Source of the DNA: Caulobacter sp.
Lineage (GTDB): Bacteria > Pseudomonadota > Alphaproteobacteria > Caulobacterales > Caulobacteraceae
DNA length: 27,709 bases
Assembly: GCA_014378155.1 (NCBI GenBank)
Contig: JACMOF010000428.1
Span: 1 to 27,709, forward strand
Direction of reading: 5' to 3'
The position numbers and the translations under genes are program-made. Of this stretch, positions 7,192 to 15,450 are shown in pieces (the first letter of the stretch is position 1; each line of letters opens with the position of its first letter). A model generated the notes under the pieces. The model saw only the letters and a program-made list of their open reading frames with translations, made no database searches and had not been told where the DNA came from.

Positions 7192-10173
7192 CTAGCGCGA
7201 GAAGACCGACAGGCGGCCGAGGGTGTCGCCGTCGAGGACGCCGGTGGCCACCAAATTCTGGTCCCGCTGGTAGGCGGCGATCGCCATCTGCAAGGCTGGC
7301 GATGACGCGCCGTCCTGCGGACCCTGGTAGTAGCCCAGTTTCGAGAGCGCGCGTTGAGCGGTCGCCAGGCCGGCGCTGGGCGCGGCCAGGGCGGTCTGGA
7401 CCGGTGCGACGGTGGCCTGGGAGCGGTAGCCGCTGGCTGAACGCTCGGCGATCCGCTGACCCTCGGCCGTCAGTTGACCACGCAAGGCCATGGCGCGAGT
7501 GCGCGAGGCGTTATCACCGGCCTTGGCGGCGATCAGGTACCACTTGTAGGCTTCAGACGGGTTCTGACTAACGCCCCAACCGCCTTCATAAAGCTGAGCC
7601 AGATTGAACTGGCTATCGACTAGACCCAGGTCGGCGGCCTTGCGGAACCAGCTGGCGGCCTTGGTCGAGTTCCGTTCGCCGCCTTCGCCCCTATAGTAAT
7701 AGAGGGCCAGATTATGCATGGCGCGGGCTTCGCCGGCGGTGGCGGCGCGTTCGGTCCAGCGGCGGGCCTCGGGAAGATCCTTCTTCACCCCGCCCTCCCC
7801 GACTTCATACATCTTGGCCAGGTAGAACTGGGCGCGCGGCAGACCAAGATTGGCGGCCTTGCGCAGGATATCCAAACCCGTGCGGTCCTTGGATTCAAGG
7901 CGACGGACGCCGTCCTCGTAGAGGGCCTGGGCGTTCTCGGCCGCCGGCGGGGCGACGTCGAGCTGGGATGAAGCGTCAGCCATCGACGCCTGCGGAGTCA
8001 GGGCGATGGCAGCGCGGGGAGCGTCGGGACTGGTGTCGGCTTCGGAAGACCGGATCTCACCGGCCGAGGCCTTGGTCTTGCCCTCGGCCACGCGCCCGGG
8101 CACGGCGCCGTTGCCCTGGGCCACGCTCATGATCACACCAGCGGCGGCGACACCCATGCAAGCGGCCGTGGCCGAGACCATTAGGGCGGTCTTCATGATG
8201 GACTTGGACTTGGCCTTCTTCGCCGAATTCTTGGCGCCGAAGCTTGCAAACAATGAGGCGCCGGGGGTCTTGGCCTTCTTGGGCCTGTCCTTGCCCTTGA
8301 CGTCACCCGCGGCGGCGGCCTGGCGAGCGGCCGCGCGGGCCTGCTCGATCACTTCGCGAGTCGATAGCGGTCGCGACGGCTCGACCGGCGGTTCTGATGC
8401 GGCGAATTCGAGGTCGGGGAAATCGGCGGCGTATTCGGCCGCCGATTCGAAGGCCGACTCTGGTTCGACCGGCGCGGCGAGACCGAAGCCATCGGCGGCC
8501 GCGAAATCCTCCTCGCCGAACTTGGGTTCCAGCGGCTCAATGGCCGGGAAGGCCGGCGCTTCGAACACCGGGGCGTCAAAGGCCTCCGGCGCGGCCGTGC
8601 GCGCGGGTGTCGAGGCGAAGCTCGGCGCGAGAGCCGGAATAAATGCGTCGGCCTGGTGGAAGACGTCTTCGGGAACGGCCTCACCACCGAACGAGTAGCG
8701 CTCGCCGTCGAAGGGCGACGGGGCGGGTTGCGACACGGGCGGGGCCGGTTCGGCGCGACGCTGAGCCTCAGCTAGCTTGGTGTCGATCTTCTCGCGCGCT
8801 TCTTCGAGCATGCGCGCGGTGCGCTCCTCGCTCAGGCGGATGCGATCGACCAGTTCCTGCGACGTGCGCTCATGGCGCTGGCTCAGGCGGTCGGTGACGC
8901 GGGTGACCTGATCGCCGACATCGTCGATGGCCAGGGCGTTGCGGCGCTCAGCATTGCTGATGCGCTCGGCCAGCTTTTCGGTGATCCGGGCGATTTCCGT
9001 GCCCAGCTTTTCCAGGGCCTGGGCCTGGACGCTGTCGGCGCGGTGCAGTTTCTGCTCGACGGCGGTGGCGATGCGGGCGACCTCACCGCCGACCTGCTCG
9101 ATGGCGGCGGTGTTGCGGGCTTCCGACGTCTGCACGCGGCGGTTCAGGGCGTCGGCCATGCCGACAACCTCACGGCCCATGCGTTCAATGGCTTGGGCCG
9201 AGCGCTGCTCGGCAGCCTGCACGTGGGCGGTCATTTCGCCCAGCTTGCGCTCCATGCGGTCGAAGCGGCCGTCGGCGCTTTCGCGCAGTTTGGCGGCCAT
9301 CTCCATACGGGCGGCCTCCATGTGCTGGGTCAGGCCGTTGGACAGATCGTCCAGGCGCTTCTGGACGCCTGCGCCGACATCGCTGGTCTCGACGGTCTGC
9401 AGACGGCCATCGAGGGCCGTGAAGGAGGCGCCAAGGGCCTGGAGGGCCTCGGTGGTGCGGGTTTCGGCGGCTTCCAGGCGCTGGCCCAGACGAGCCACCA
9501 CCTCATCGACCAAGGCGGCCGGATCGACCGCGCTGGCCCCGGCGCCAGCCTGGTTGTCCAGGCGGTTTTCCAGGTGAGCGATGGTCTCGCGGGTGCGGGT
9601 CTCGCTTTCGTAGAGGTGGCCAGCGACCTTGCCGAGCGCGCCCTCAAGGGCGCGCGGGGCCTCGGCGGAGCGAGGACCGACGGCTTCGGCCTCCATGCGG
9701 CGCAGGCGTTCGGCGTTGCGGACAGTGTCGGTCTTGATGTTATCGACCGCGCCTTCGAAGCGAGCGGCCACGGCCACCTGCTCGCGCTCGGCCTGGGCCA
9801 GGCGCTGCAGGGCGCCGCGCACGGAATCATCGATGCCGGAGATGGCCTGGGCCGACCGGCTCTCGGCGGCTTCGATGCGGTTGGTTAGGCGATCCAGGGC
9901 GATCGCCACGCGACCAACCTCGTCGCCCGGATGCTCGGGCGCCTCGATACGGGCCGGAGCGTCGCGGCGGCTCGTCTCATAATAGGGACTGTTGGCGGGG
10001 ATCGGACGATCGACCAAGGCGTCCAGGGTCACCCCATCGACGCCCTCGCCATCGATGATCATGCGATTCAGCCATTCGCCCAGGGTCATCCCGGAGCGAC
10101 GCGCGAGGTCCTTAGCGACCTCCCGTGCCTTGGGGTCTATCCCCTTTACGCTCCATGGCGCTGCGGCCGTCAT
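7192..10173 (-). CDS. podJ: Polar organelle development protein PodJ
   Basis: A polar scaffold protein of 993 residues. In Caulobacter, PodJ marks the new flagellar pole, recruits factors such as PleC and is needed for pili and holdfast development; the long form is cut in the periplasm to a short form. The N-terminus (SVKGIDPKAREVAKDLARRSGMT) is the conserved PodJ start. Residues about 80-500 are a heptad-rich coiled coil with repeated AEQRSAQAI- and SEARNTAAI-like units. An acidic Pro/Ala-rich linker follows, then a Lys-rich stretch and one membrane span near 657-684, then a periplasmic part with Sel1 repeats (about 744-890) and a C-terminal peptidoglycan-binding domain (about 933-993). ATG 10173 is preferred, with GGGAG upstream, over the in-frame TTG 18 bases earlier. 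Length fits the C. crescentus protein (about 970 residues). Confidence 0.95.
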   Translation of the reverse strand: MTAAAPWSVKGIDPKAREVAKDLARRSGMTLGEWLNRMIIDGEGVDGVTLDALVDRPIPANSPYYETSRRDAPARIEAPEHPGDEVGRVAIALDRLTNRIEAAESRSAQAISGIDDSVRGALQRLAQAEREQVAVAARFEGAVDNIKTDTVRNAERLRRMEAEAVGPRSAEAPRALEGALGKVAGHLYESETRTRETIAHLENRLDNQAGAGASAVDPAALVDEVVARLGQRLEAAETRTTEALQALGASFTALDGRLQTVETSDVGAGVQKRLDDLSNGLTQHMEAARMEMAAKLRESADGRFDRMERKLGEMTAHVQAAEQRSAQAIERMGREVVGMADALNRRVQTSEARNTAAIEQVGGEVARIATAVEQKLHRADSVQAQALEKLGTEIARITEKLAERISNAERRNALAIDDVGDQVTRVTDRLSQRHERTSQELVDRIRLSEERTARMLEEAREKIDTKLAEAQRRAEPAPPVSQPAPSPFDGERYSFGGEAVPEDVFHQADAFIPALAPSFASTPARTAAPEAFDAPVFEAPAFPAIEPLEPKFGEEDFAAADGFGLAAPVEPESAFESAAEYAADFPDLEFAASEPPVEPSRPLSTREVIEQARAAARQAAAAGDVKGKDRPKKAKTPGASLFASFGAKNSAKKAKSKSIMKTALMVSATAACMGVAAAGVIMSVAQGNGAVPGRVAEGKTKASAGEIRSSEADTSPDAPRAAIALTPQASMADASSQLDVAPPAAENAQALYEDGVRRLESKDRTGLDILRKAANLGLPRAQFYLAKMYEVGEGGVKKDLPEARRWTERAATAGEARAMHNLALYYYRGEGGERNSTKAASWFRKAADLGLVDSQFNLAQLYEGGWGVSQNPSEAYKWYLIAAKAGDNASRTRAMALRGQLTAEGQRIAERSASGYRSQATVAPVQTALAAPSAGLATAQRALSKLGYYQGPQDGASSPALQMAIAAYQRDQNLVATGVLDGDTLGRLSVFSR

Positions 10174-10176
10174 TTC

Positions 10177-10323
10177 GAATCGATCTCCCAAACGCTCTGG
10201 GGACCAACGCTAGACACCGATTCCTAGCGTGTAAACGCAACCAAAAACGCTACATATAGCGTTGATCGTTCTTTGCTGTGGATGGTTAACAGGCACAGGT
10301 CCGAATCTATGTACCTAAGATTC
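10177..10323. promoter_or_regulatory. Cluster of four GANTC (CcrM methylation) sites in the podJ upstream region
   Basis: GAATC 10177-10181, GATTC 10219-10223, GAATC 10303-10307 and GATTC 10319-10323. Four sites in under 150 bp is dense for a 5-bp motif. GANTC is the CcrM methylation site, and GcrA activates promoters carrying it; podJ is a cell-cycle-regulated gene in Caulobacter with GcrA and DnaA inputs. A loose DnaA-box-like sequence (TGTGGATGG, 10277-10285, 7 of 9 on the complementary strand) is also present. Confidence 0.6.
10191..10263. promoter_or_regulatory. Iterated AACGCTA / TAGCGTT motif upstream of podJ
   Basis: A 7-bp half-site occurs repeatedly: AACGCTC 10191-10197, AACGCTA 10206-10212, TAGCGTG 10225-10231, AACGCTA 10246-10252 and TAGCGTT 10257-10263. 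The last two form a perfect inverted repeat with spacer CATA. The second and third form another inverted pair, with a wider spacer. Such an array just before a start codon looks like a multi-site operator or promoter element; I cannot assign the protein that binds it. Confidence 0.5.
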
Positions 10324-10353
10324 GGCCCAACGTGGTTAACGGACGTTAACCAT
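10282..10353. promoter_or_regulatory. CtrA-type TTAACC half-sites between podJ and the small divergent gene
   Basis: TTAACCAT, an exact match to the known CtrA half-site, occurs on the minus strand at 10282-10289 and on the plus strand at 10346-10353. A third copy, TTAACCAC, lies on the minus strand at 10332-10339. The last two lie head to head as GGTTAAC-GGAC-GTTAACC (10334-10351). The TTAA-to-TTAA spacing there is 6, one less than the classic 7. The plus-strand half-site is about 36 bp before the ATG at 10389, so control of that gene is as likely as control of podJ. Confidence 0.55.
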
Positions 10354-10388
10354 TTACACGGCCGATTGTCGCAGGCCATGAGGGGCCG

Positions 10389-10601
10389 ATGGACCTGACC
10401 ACGACAATCGCGGCCGCACTGGCCGCCCTCGCCCTGACCGTGTTTTGCGGCTGGCGCGGGGGGCTTCCGCTCAATGTTTTAAAGGGTCCGCGCATGATGC
10501 CGTGGCGGCCGCTGATGGTCGCCGGCGCCGTGCTGGTGCTGTTGCTAACAGCTCACGCCCTCAACCTGCTGGGGCTGAAGACGGGCGACCCGCGCTACTA
10601 G
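10389..10601 (+). CDS. Small two-span membrane protein, function unknown
   Basis: A 70-residue protein with two hydrophobic helices, TTTIAAALAALALTVFCGW (residues 4-22) and PLMVAGAVLVLLLTAHAL (about 41-58), separated by a short basic loop (GPRMMPWRP). The ATG at 10389 has GAGGGG just upstream. It is divergent from podJ and shares that gene's intergenic region, including the CtrA-type half-sites. Its last 41 bases overlap, tail to tail, the end of the MprF-like gene. I do not recognise a family. Start quality, two coherent membrane helices and position support a real gene. Confidence 0.7.
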   Translation: MDLTTTIAAALAALALTVFCGWRGGLPLNVLKGPRMMPWRPLMVAGAVLVLLLTAHALNLLGLKTGDPRY

Positions 10602-12237
10602 GTCGCGGCCGTTTCGTCAGGCCGGAGACGCCGCCCGACGACAGCAAACCGATATCGGCGAGCAGAAAAGGGATCGCCCACTTGTGAGGCGCGGCAATGT
10701 AGCGCGGCTGCCAGACCGGATCGTACTTGTCCTTGTACCGCCGTACGCCCTGGAAATTATAGATTTCCTCGCCGCGCTCGTAGAGCAGACGCCCCACGCG
10801 CGACATGATCGGGGCTAGCGGCCGGTCATCCAGGCCGGCCAGGGGCGCGACGCCGAACTCGAACGCCTGGTACCCCTGTTCCTTGCCCCAACCCAGCAAC
10901 TCGACGAACAGGTAGTCCATGACATTCTTGGGCGCTTCCTCGGAATAGCGCATCAGGTCCATCGAGAACGACACCTTGCCCGCCGTGGTCCAAAGGGTGG
11001 CGAAGGCGACGATCTGGTTTTCGACCCGCACCAGGGCGACGGGGAACTCGGCGACATAGCGTGGCTCAAAGCCCCCCATCGAAAAGGCTTTCTCGCCCCC
11101 GGCGTGGTGGCCCAGCCAGACGTCGGAAATGGCTTTGAGGTCGTCCATCACCGCACGGACCTGATCGGCGGGTATGACCTCGAAGGCCGCCCCGCCTTCC
11201 CCGGCCTTGCGCCAGTTACGGCGCAGCACCTCGCGGCGGCGGCCGGCCATGGAGAAGGCCTCCAGCGGCACGGCGGCGCTCTCGCCGGTTTTCTGGATGG
11301 CCAGGCCTAGGTCGACGCTGTCGGGCAGGTCGCCTGGGCCGAGGGCGTAGAAGCCGGCGCGGGCGGCGTGGGCGTCGGCCAGTTCGCGGAACCGCCAGAA
11401 GAGCTCCATGCGCTCGTCCTCTCGGCCCACGGGAGGTCCCATGGCGATCCACGAGCGGCCGCGGACGCCAAACATCAGGAAGCTCTCCCCCGAGGCCGAG
11501 AACAGAAAGCGCTTGTCGCCCAGCAGCGCCAGGTTCGATGGCGGCTCGGCGGCCTCGGCCTTGGCCAGGATGGCGCGGACCCGGTCGAAGTCCGGATCGG
11601 TGTCGTCGACCACTGGCGGGGTCGCCGGGGTGGAGATCAGCCGCCAGACGCCTATGCCCATCAGGGTGATGGCGGCGGCGGCAGAGGAGCGGATGGCGCG
11701 GGCCACGTCCTTGTCGCCGATCATCTTCATCACCGACTGGTCGGCATATTCGGTGTGGCGGAAGGTCCACCAGCCGCATAGCGCCACCCCGCCCAGGGCG
11801 GCGGCGGCCGACAGCAGCCAGCCGGGCGTGATCTCCATCCGAAACAGCGCCGCCTTGCGTGGGAAGGCCTCATGAAACGGCAGGATCGCCAGCAGGATAG
11901 CGGTCAGAATGACCGTCTCTTCCCAGTTCAGCCCCTTGAACAGCGCCAGGATCGCGCCCCCGGCCAGGCAGACCAGCGCCGCCCACCAGGCGGCGTCGAG
12001 GCGCGAGCGCAGGCCGAAAGCCAGCAGGATGAGGACGAGGCCGAGGATCGACGAGATGAAGTGGCTGACCTCGATCAGCGGGCCAGGCGCGATGGCCACC
12101 CAGATCGCGAAGCGGGTCGGCTCCGAGGGCGTCGCGCCGGAGGCCAGCAGCAGGATTCCCGCGCTCGCAGCCAGGATGGCCGCCAGGGTCGGCGCAACGG
12201 CCAGGGCCGCCGGTCTCAGTTCAGGCGCGGACGGCAT
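10561..12237 (-). CDS. MprF/LpiA-like aminoacyl-phosphatidylglycerol synthase (DUF2156)
   Basis: A 558-residue membrane enzyme. About six hydrophobic segments fill residues 10-200 (e.g. LAAILAASAGILLL, LGLVLILLAFGL, GGVALCGWWTF). A cytosolic DUF2156 domain with duplicated GNAT-like folds follows from about 210 to 540. The C-terminal signature NFQGVRRYKDKYDPVWQPRYIAA is typical of MprF/LpiA catalytic domains. The family transfers lysine or alanine from charged tRNA to phosphatidylglycerol, lowering surface negative charge and protecting against cationic peptides and acid. It has fewer spans than full-length MprF (about 840 residues, up to 14 spans), so the flippase half is reduced; whether it flips lipid is unclear. 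ATG 12237 has no evident Shine-Dalgarno. No acvB-like partner is next to it. The Ser/Pro/Arg-rich C-terminal tail is antisense to the small membrane protein gene. Confidence 0.82.
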   Translation of the reverse strand: MPSAPELRPAALAVAPTLAAILAASAGILLLASGATPSEPTRFAIWVAIAPGPLIEVSHFISSILGLVLILLAFGLRSRLDAAWWAALVCLAGGAILALFKGLNWEETVILTAILLAILPFHEAFPRKAALFRMEITPGWLLSAAAALGGVALCGWWTFRHTEYADQSVMKMIGDKDVARAIRSSAAAAITLMGIGVWRLISTPATPPVVDDTDPDFDRVRAILAKAEAAEPPSNLALLGDKRFLFSASGESFLMFGVRGRSWIAMGPPVGREDERMELFWRFRELADAHAARAGFYALGPGDLPDSVDLGLAIQKTGESAAVPLEAFSMAGRRREVLRRNWRKAGEGGAAFEVIPADQVRAVMDDLKAISDVWLGHHAGGEKAFSMGGFEPRYVAEFPVALVRVENQIVAFATLWTTAGKVSFSMDLMRYSEEAPKNVMDYLFVELLGWGKEQGYQAFEFGVAPLAGLDDRPLAPIMSRVGRLLYERGEEIYNFQGVRRYKDKYDPVWQPRYIAAPHKWAIPFLLADIGLLSSGGVSGLTKRPRPSSAGRPSSAPAG

Positions 12238-12435
12238 CTAGACCCCTGGGAGGCGAATCCCGAGCGGGACACGTCATCGGTCCCCTGTATAGCCCGGCTT
12301 GCCGACCAGGGTCGCCCGCCACGTGATAAACGGCCGTTTGAATCTTGGCTTGCCCCAGCCGTTTCCTGGCGTAGTCTGCGCTCCGACGGCGCGGATAAGC
12401 GTCGCGGCGACGCGCGAGCATTCGGGAGAACAGCC

Positions 12436-13656
12436 ATGGCGGATTTTGGCGGCAGCGAACTGGATGCTTTCCGCGCCGAGACGCGGGCCTGGCTGGAGAC
12501 CAATTATCCGACGTCGCTGCACGCCCCAATGGGCGAGGACGATGCGCCTTGGGGCGGCCGCAGGTTCCAGTGGAAGAACCCCGACGCCAAGCTTTGGCTG
12601 GACCGCATGGCCGAACGTGGCTGGACGGCGCCCATGTGGCCGGCGGAATATGGCGGCGGCGGGCTGTCCAAGGCCCAGAACAAGGTGCTCGAGCAGGAGT
12701 TGCGCCGCCTCAAGGCCCGCCCGGCCCTGATGAGTTTCGGCGTCTGGATGCTGGGGCCGGTGCTACTGGAATACGCCACCGAAGAACAAAAGAAGCGCTT
12801 CCTGCCGCAGATCGTCCGGGGCGAGTCCCGTTGGTGCCAGGGCTATAGCGAGCCGGGCGCGGGCTCGGACCTCGCGGCCCTGCAGACAAAATGCGAAGCC
12901 ATTATCGACAAGGATGGGGGCGACCACTGGCTGATCAACGGCCAGAAGGTGTGGACCAGCTACGCCGACCAGGCGGACTGGATTTTTTGTTTGGTGCGCA
13001 CCGACACCAGCAAGAAGCACGAGGGCATCTCGTTCGTGCTGTTCGACATGACCTCGCCCGGCGTCGAGGCGCGGCCGATCAAGCTGATCAGCGGCAGCTC
13101 GCCGTTTTGCGAGACCTTCTTCGACAATGTGAAGGTTCCCAAGGACCAGCTGGTCGGCAAGGTCAATGGCGGCTGGGACATCGCCAAGCGGCTGCTGCAG
13201 TACGAACGGCAGAACATCTCGGCCTCGGGCTTCGGCGGCGGCGGCGGGCTGGATCTGGTCGAGGCGGCCAAGAAGGAGATCGGCGTCGACGCCTTGGGCC
13301 GCCTGGCCGACGGTGACCTGCGGGCCCGCATCGCCCAGCACCGCATGGACGCCCATGCCTTTATGCTGACAGTGCGCCGCGCCGAGACGGAGTCCAAGAC
13401 CGGTTCCGGCCCGAGCGCCGCCGTCTCGATCATCAAGTACGCGGCCGCCAAGATGAACCAAGAGCGCACCGAGCTGCTGGTCGAAGCGCTCGGCCTTCAA
13501 GGCCTGGGCTGGGAGGGCGAAGGCTTCGAGCGCGACGAGCTCAACGCCCTGCGGGCCATGCTGCGCGCCAAGGGCAACTCGATCGAGGGCGGCACCAGCG
13601 AGGTCAATTTGAATGTCGTCGCCAAGCGGGTGCTAGGCTTGCTGGATCACCAGTAG
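12436..13656 (+). CDS. Acyl-CoA dehydrogenase, catalytically complete subunit
   Basis: A flavin-dependent acyl-CoA dehydrogenase of 406 residues that introduces an alpha-beta double bond into an acyl-CoA. The flavin/substrate loop is YSEPGAGSDLA near residue 138. The C-terminal motif IEGGTSEVNLNVVAKRVLGL carries the Glu in the position of the catalytic base of the medium-chain enzyme (YEGTSQIQ). ATG 12436 has GGGAG eight bases upstream. It is the first gene of a three-gene plus-strand operon: the next gene begins 15 bp after its stop, and a second, divergent acyl-CoA dehydrogenase closes the unit. The sequence resembles proteobacterial FadE-type enzymes of steroid, terpenoid or aromatic-side-chain breakdown more than classical fatty-acid enzymes, but the substrate cannot be read from sequence. 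Confidence 0.92.
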   Translation: MADFGGSELDAFRAETRAWLETNYPTSLHAPMGEDDAPWGGRRFQWKNPDAKLWLDRMAERGWTAPMWPAEYGGGGLSKAQNKVLEQELRRLKARPALMSFGVWMLGPVLLEYATEEQKKRFLPQIVRGESRWCQGYSEPGAGSDLAALQTKCEAIIDKDGGDHWLINGQKVWTSYADQADWIFCLVRTDTSKKHEGISFVLFDMTSPGVEARPIKLISGSSPFCETFFDNVKVPKDQLVGKVNGGWDIAKRLLQYERQNISASGFGGGGGLDLVEAAKKEIGVDALGRLADGDLRARIAQHRMDAHAFMLTVRRAETESKTGSGPSAAVSIIKYAAAKMNQERTELLVEALGLQGLGWEGEGFERDELNALRAMLRAKGNSIEGGTSEVNLNVVAKRVLGLLDHQ

Positions 13657-13671
13657 CAACGGCGAAGACCC

Positions 13672-14283
13672 ATGATCGAGTTTTGGTACGAGTTCGGCTC
13701 CACCTACAGCTATCCCGCTGCCATGCGGGTCGAGCGACTGGCCGAACAGGCGGGCGTGACCGTGGAATGGCGGCCGTTCCTGTTGGGGCCGCTTTTCCAC
13801 GAGCAGCAGGGCCTGACGGACAGTCCGTTCAACACCTTCCCCGTGAAGGGCGACTACATGTGGCGCGACCTGCAGCGGGTCTGCGACATGGAAGGCCTGC
13901 CGCTGGTCCGTCCCAGCCAGTTTCCGCGCAACGGGCTGCTGGCCGCGCGGGTGGCGATCTGCGGGCTTGAGGAGGGCTGGACCCCGGCCTTCAGCCGCGC
14001 CGTCTACCAGGCCAATTTCGTCGATGACCAGGACATCTCGCAGTCCGAGGTGCTGGCGCCGCTGGTCGCCTCGGTCGGCGCGGGTCCTGACGCCGTGCTG
14101 GCCGCCGCCAACACAGACCCGATCAAGGCCCGCCTGAAGGACCATGTCCGCCAGGCCCAGGAGCGCGGCCTGTTCGGCGCGCCCAGCTTCGTCACCGCCG
14201 ACGGCGAGCTCTTCTGGGGCAATGACCGTCTCGAGACCGCCCTCGAATGGGCTGTCCGCCATCAAACCTTGGAGCAAGCCTGA
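13672..14283 (+). CDS. DsbA-family / 2-hydroxychromene-2-carboxylate isomerase-like protein
   Basis: A 203-residue thioredoxin-fold protein of the HCCA isomerase / kappa-class glutathione transferase group. The N-terminal IEFWYEFGSTYSYPAAMRVE matches this family, with Ser replacing the DsbA CxxC so that it binds glutathione rather than acting as a disulfide oxidase. The downstream GLFGAPSFVTADGELFWGNDRL segment is the conserved cis-Pro (APSF) and C-terminal signature. Known members isomerise 2-hydroxychromene-2-carboxylate in naphthalene breakdown, but most genomic members have unknown substrates. It lies between two acyl-CoA dehydrogenase genes, 15 bp after the first and with its stop one base before the ATG of the second, so it probably acts on the same CoA or aromatic intermediate pathway. 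Confidence 0.87.
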   Translation: MIEFWYEFGSTYSYPAAMRVERLAEQAGVTVEWRPFLLGPLFHEQQGLTDSPFNTFPVKGDYMWRDLQRVCDMEGLPLVRPSQFPRNGLLAARVAICGLEEGWTPAFSRAVYQANFVDDQDISQSEVLAPLVASVGAGPDAVLAAANTDPIKARLKDHVRQAQERGLFGAPSFVTADGELFWGNDRLETALEWAVRHQTLEQA

Positions 14284-14284
14284 C

Positions 14285-15433
14285 ATGGCCGTCCTGACCG
14301 AAGAACAGACCATGCTGCGCGACGCCGCCAAAGGCTGGACGCAGGACAGCGCCCCGGTCGGCGCCCTGCGCAAGCTGCGCGACGGCGGCTCCAAGGCCAG
14401 CTTCGACCCGGCGACCTGGGCCGAGATGGGCGCCATGGGTTGGGCCGGGGTGATCGTGCCCGAAGAGCATGGCGGCTCGGGCTTCGGCTATCTGGGGCTG
14501 GGGCTGATCCTGGAGGAAACCGGCCGAAGTCTGGTGGCCTCGCCTCTGCTCTCCACCGCCATGATCGCCGCCTCGGCCCTGACCCTGGGCGGCTCAGACG
14601 CCCAGAAGGCCGCCTGGCTTCCGAAGATCGCTACAGGCGAAGTCATCGCGACCCTGGCCATCGACGAGGGCGCTCACCACGCGCCGCTGAACCTCGGCCT
14701 GTCAGGCACGGCCTCCGGCGGCGGCTTCGTCCTCAACGGGATCAAGACCTTCGTGCTGGACGGCGACGCGGCCGACCTGCTGATCGTCGTCGCCCGCACG
14801 GGCGGCGCGGCGGGCGACAGCGACGGGATCACCCTTTTCCTTGTCCCGGCCGATGCAGCGGGCGTTACACGAACGCATCTGGCCCTGGTCGATAGCCGCG
14901 GCGCGGCGCGGATCACCTTCGACGGGGTGCAGGTCGGCGCGGACGCTGTGCTGGGCGAGGTCGGCGCCGGCTGGGCGATCCTCGAACCGGTCCTCGACCG
15001 CGCCTATGCGGGCCTGGCCGCCGAGATGCTGGGCACGGCCACCGCAGCCTTCGAGATCACCCTCGACTACATCAAGACCCGCACCCAGTTCGGCCAGGTC
15101 ATCGGCGCCTTCCAGGCGCTGCAGCACCGCGCCGCAAAGCTGTTCACCGATCTGGAGACCACGCGCTCCTGCGTCGAGGCCGCCCTGGAAGCCGCCGACG
15201 CCCATTCGTTGACAGGGGGGGGTGACACCCGCCTGCTGTCGTCGCTCGCCAAGGCCAAGGCCAGCGAAGTGTTGCACCTGGCGTCCAATGAGATGATCCA
15301 GATGCATGGCGGCATCGGCATGACCGACGCCCATGACGCCGGCCTCTACATGAAGCGCGCGCGGGTGGCCGAGGCCCTTTTCGGCGGCCCGTCGTTCCAT
15401 CGGGATCGTTACGCACGGCTTTCAGGGTTCTAG
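14285..15433 (+). CDS. Acyl-CoA dehydrogenase family subunit lacking the catalytic Glu motif
   Basis: A 382-residue acyl-CoA dehydrogenase-fold protein. The fold is recognisable from GWAGVIVPEEHGGSGFGYLG near residue 52, TRTQFGQVIGAFQALQHR near 263 and IQMHGGIGMTDAHDAGLYMKRA near 339. Where the family normally has YEGT/IEGGT with the catalytic Glu, this protein ends in LFGGPSFHRDRYARLSGF, with no Glu in that position. The flavin loop (LAIDEGAHHAPLN) is also degenerate compared with the first dehydrogenase of the operon. Paired dehydrogenases with one inactive subunit form alpha2-beta2 enzymes in bacterial steroid catabolism (mycobacterial ChsE1-ChsE2), and I infer the same here. ATG 14285 lies one base past the previous stop, which fits translational coupling and fixed stoichiometry. 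The gene ends 18 bp before an inverted-repeat element. Confidence 0.88.
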   Translation: MAVLTEEQTMLRDAAKGWTQDSAPVGALRKLRDGGSKASFDPATWAEMGAMGWAGVIVPEEHGGSGFGYLGLGLILEETGRSLVASPLLSTAMIAASALTLGGSDAQKAAWLPKIATGEVIATLAIDEGAHHAPLNLGLSGTASGGGFVLNGIKTFVLDGDAADLLIVVARTGGAAGDSDGITLFLVPADAAGVTRTHLALVDSRGAARITFDGVQVGADAVLGEVGAGWAILEPVLDRAYAGLAAEMLGTATAAFEITLDYIKTRTQFGQVIGAFQALQHRAAKLFTDLETTRSCVEAALEAADAHSLTGGGDTRLLSSLAKAKASEVLHLASNEMIQMHGGIGMTDAHDAGLYMKRARVAEALFGGPSFHRDRYARLSGF

Positions 15434-15450
15434 CCGCAGCCCGCTCGCCC

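Noticed and set aside
8872..9888. 338-residue plus-strand open frame with Gly/Ala-rich repeats
   Set aside because: It mirrors the coiled-coil coding region of podJ on the other strand. The repetitive look comes from the heptad repeats of PodJ.
10174..10191. TTG start adding six residues to PodJ
   Set aside because: The ATG at 10173 gives the conserved PodJ N-terminus, with GGGAG upstream that would otherwise lie inside the coding region.
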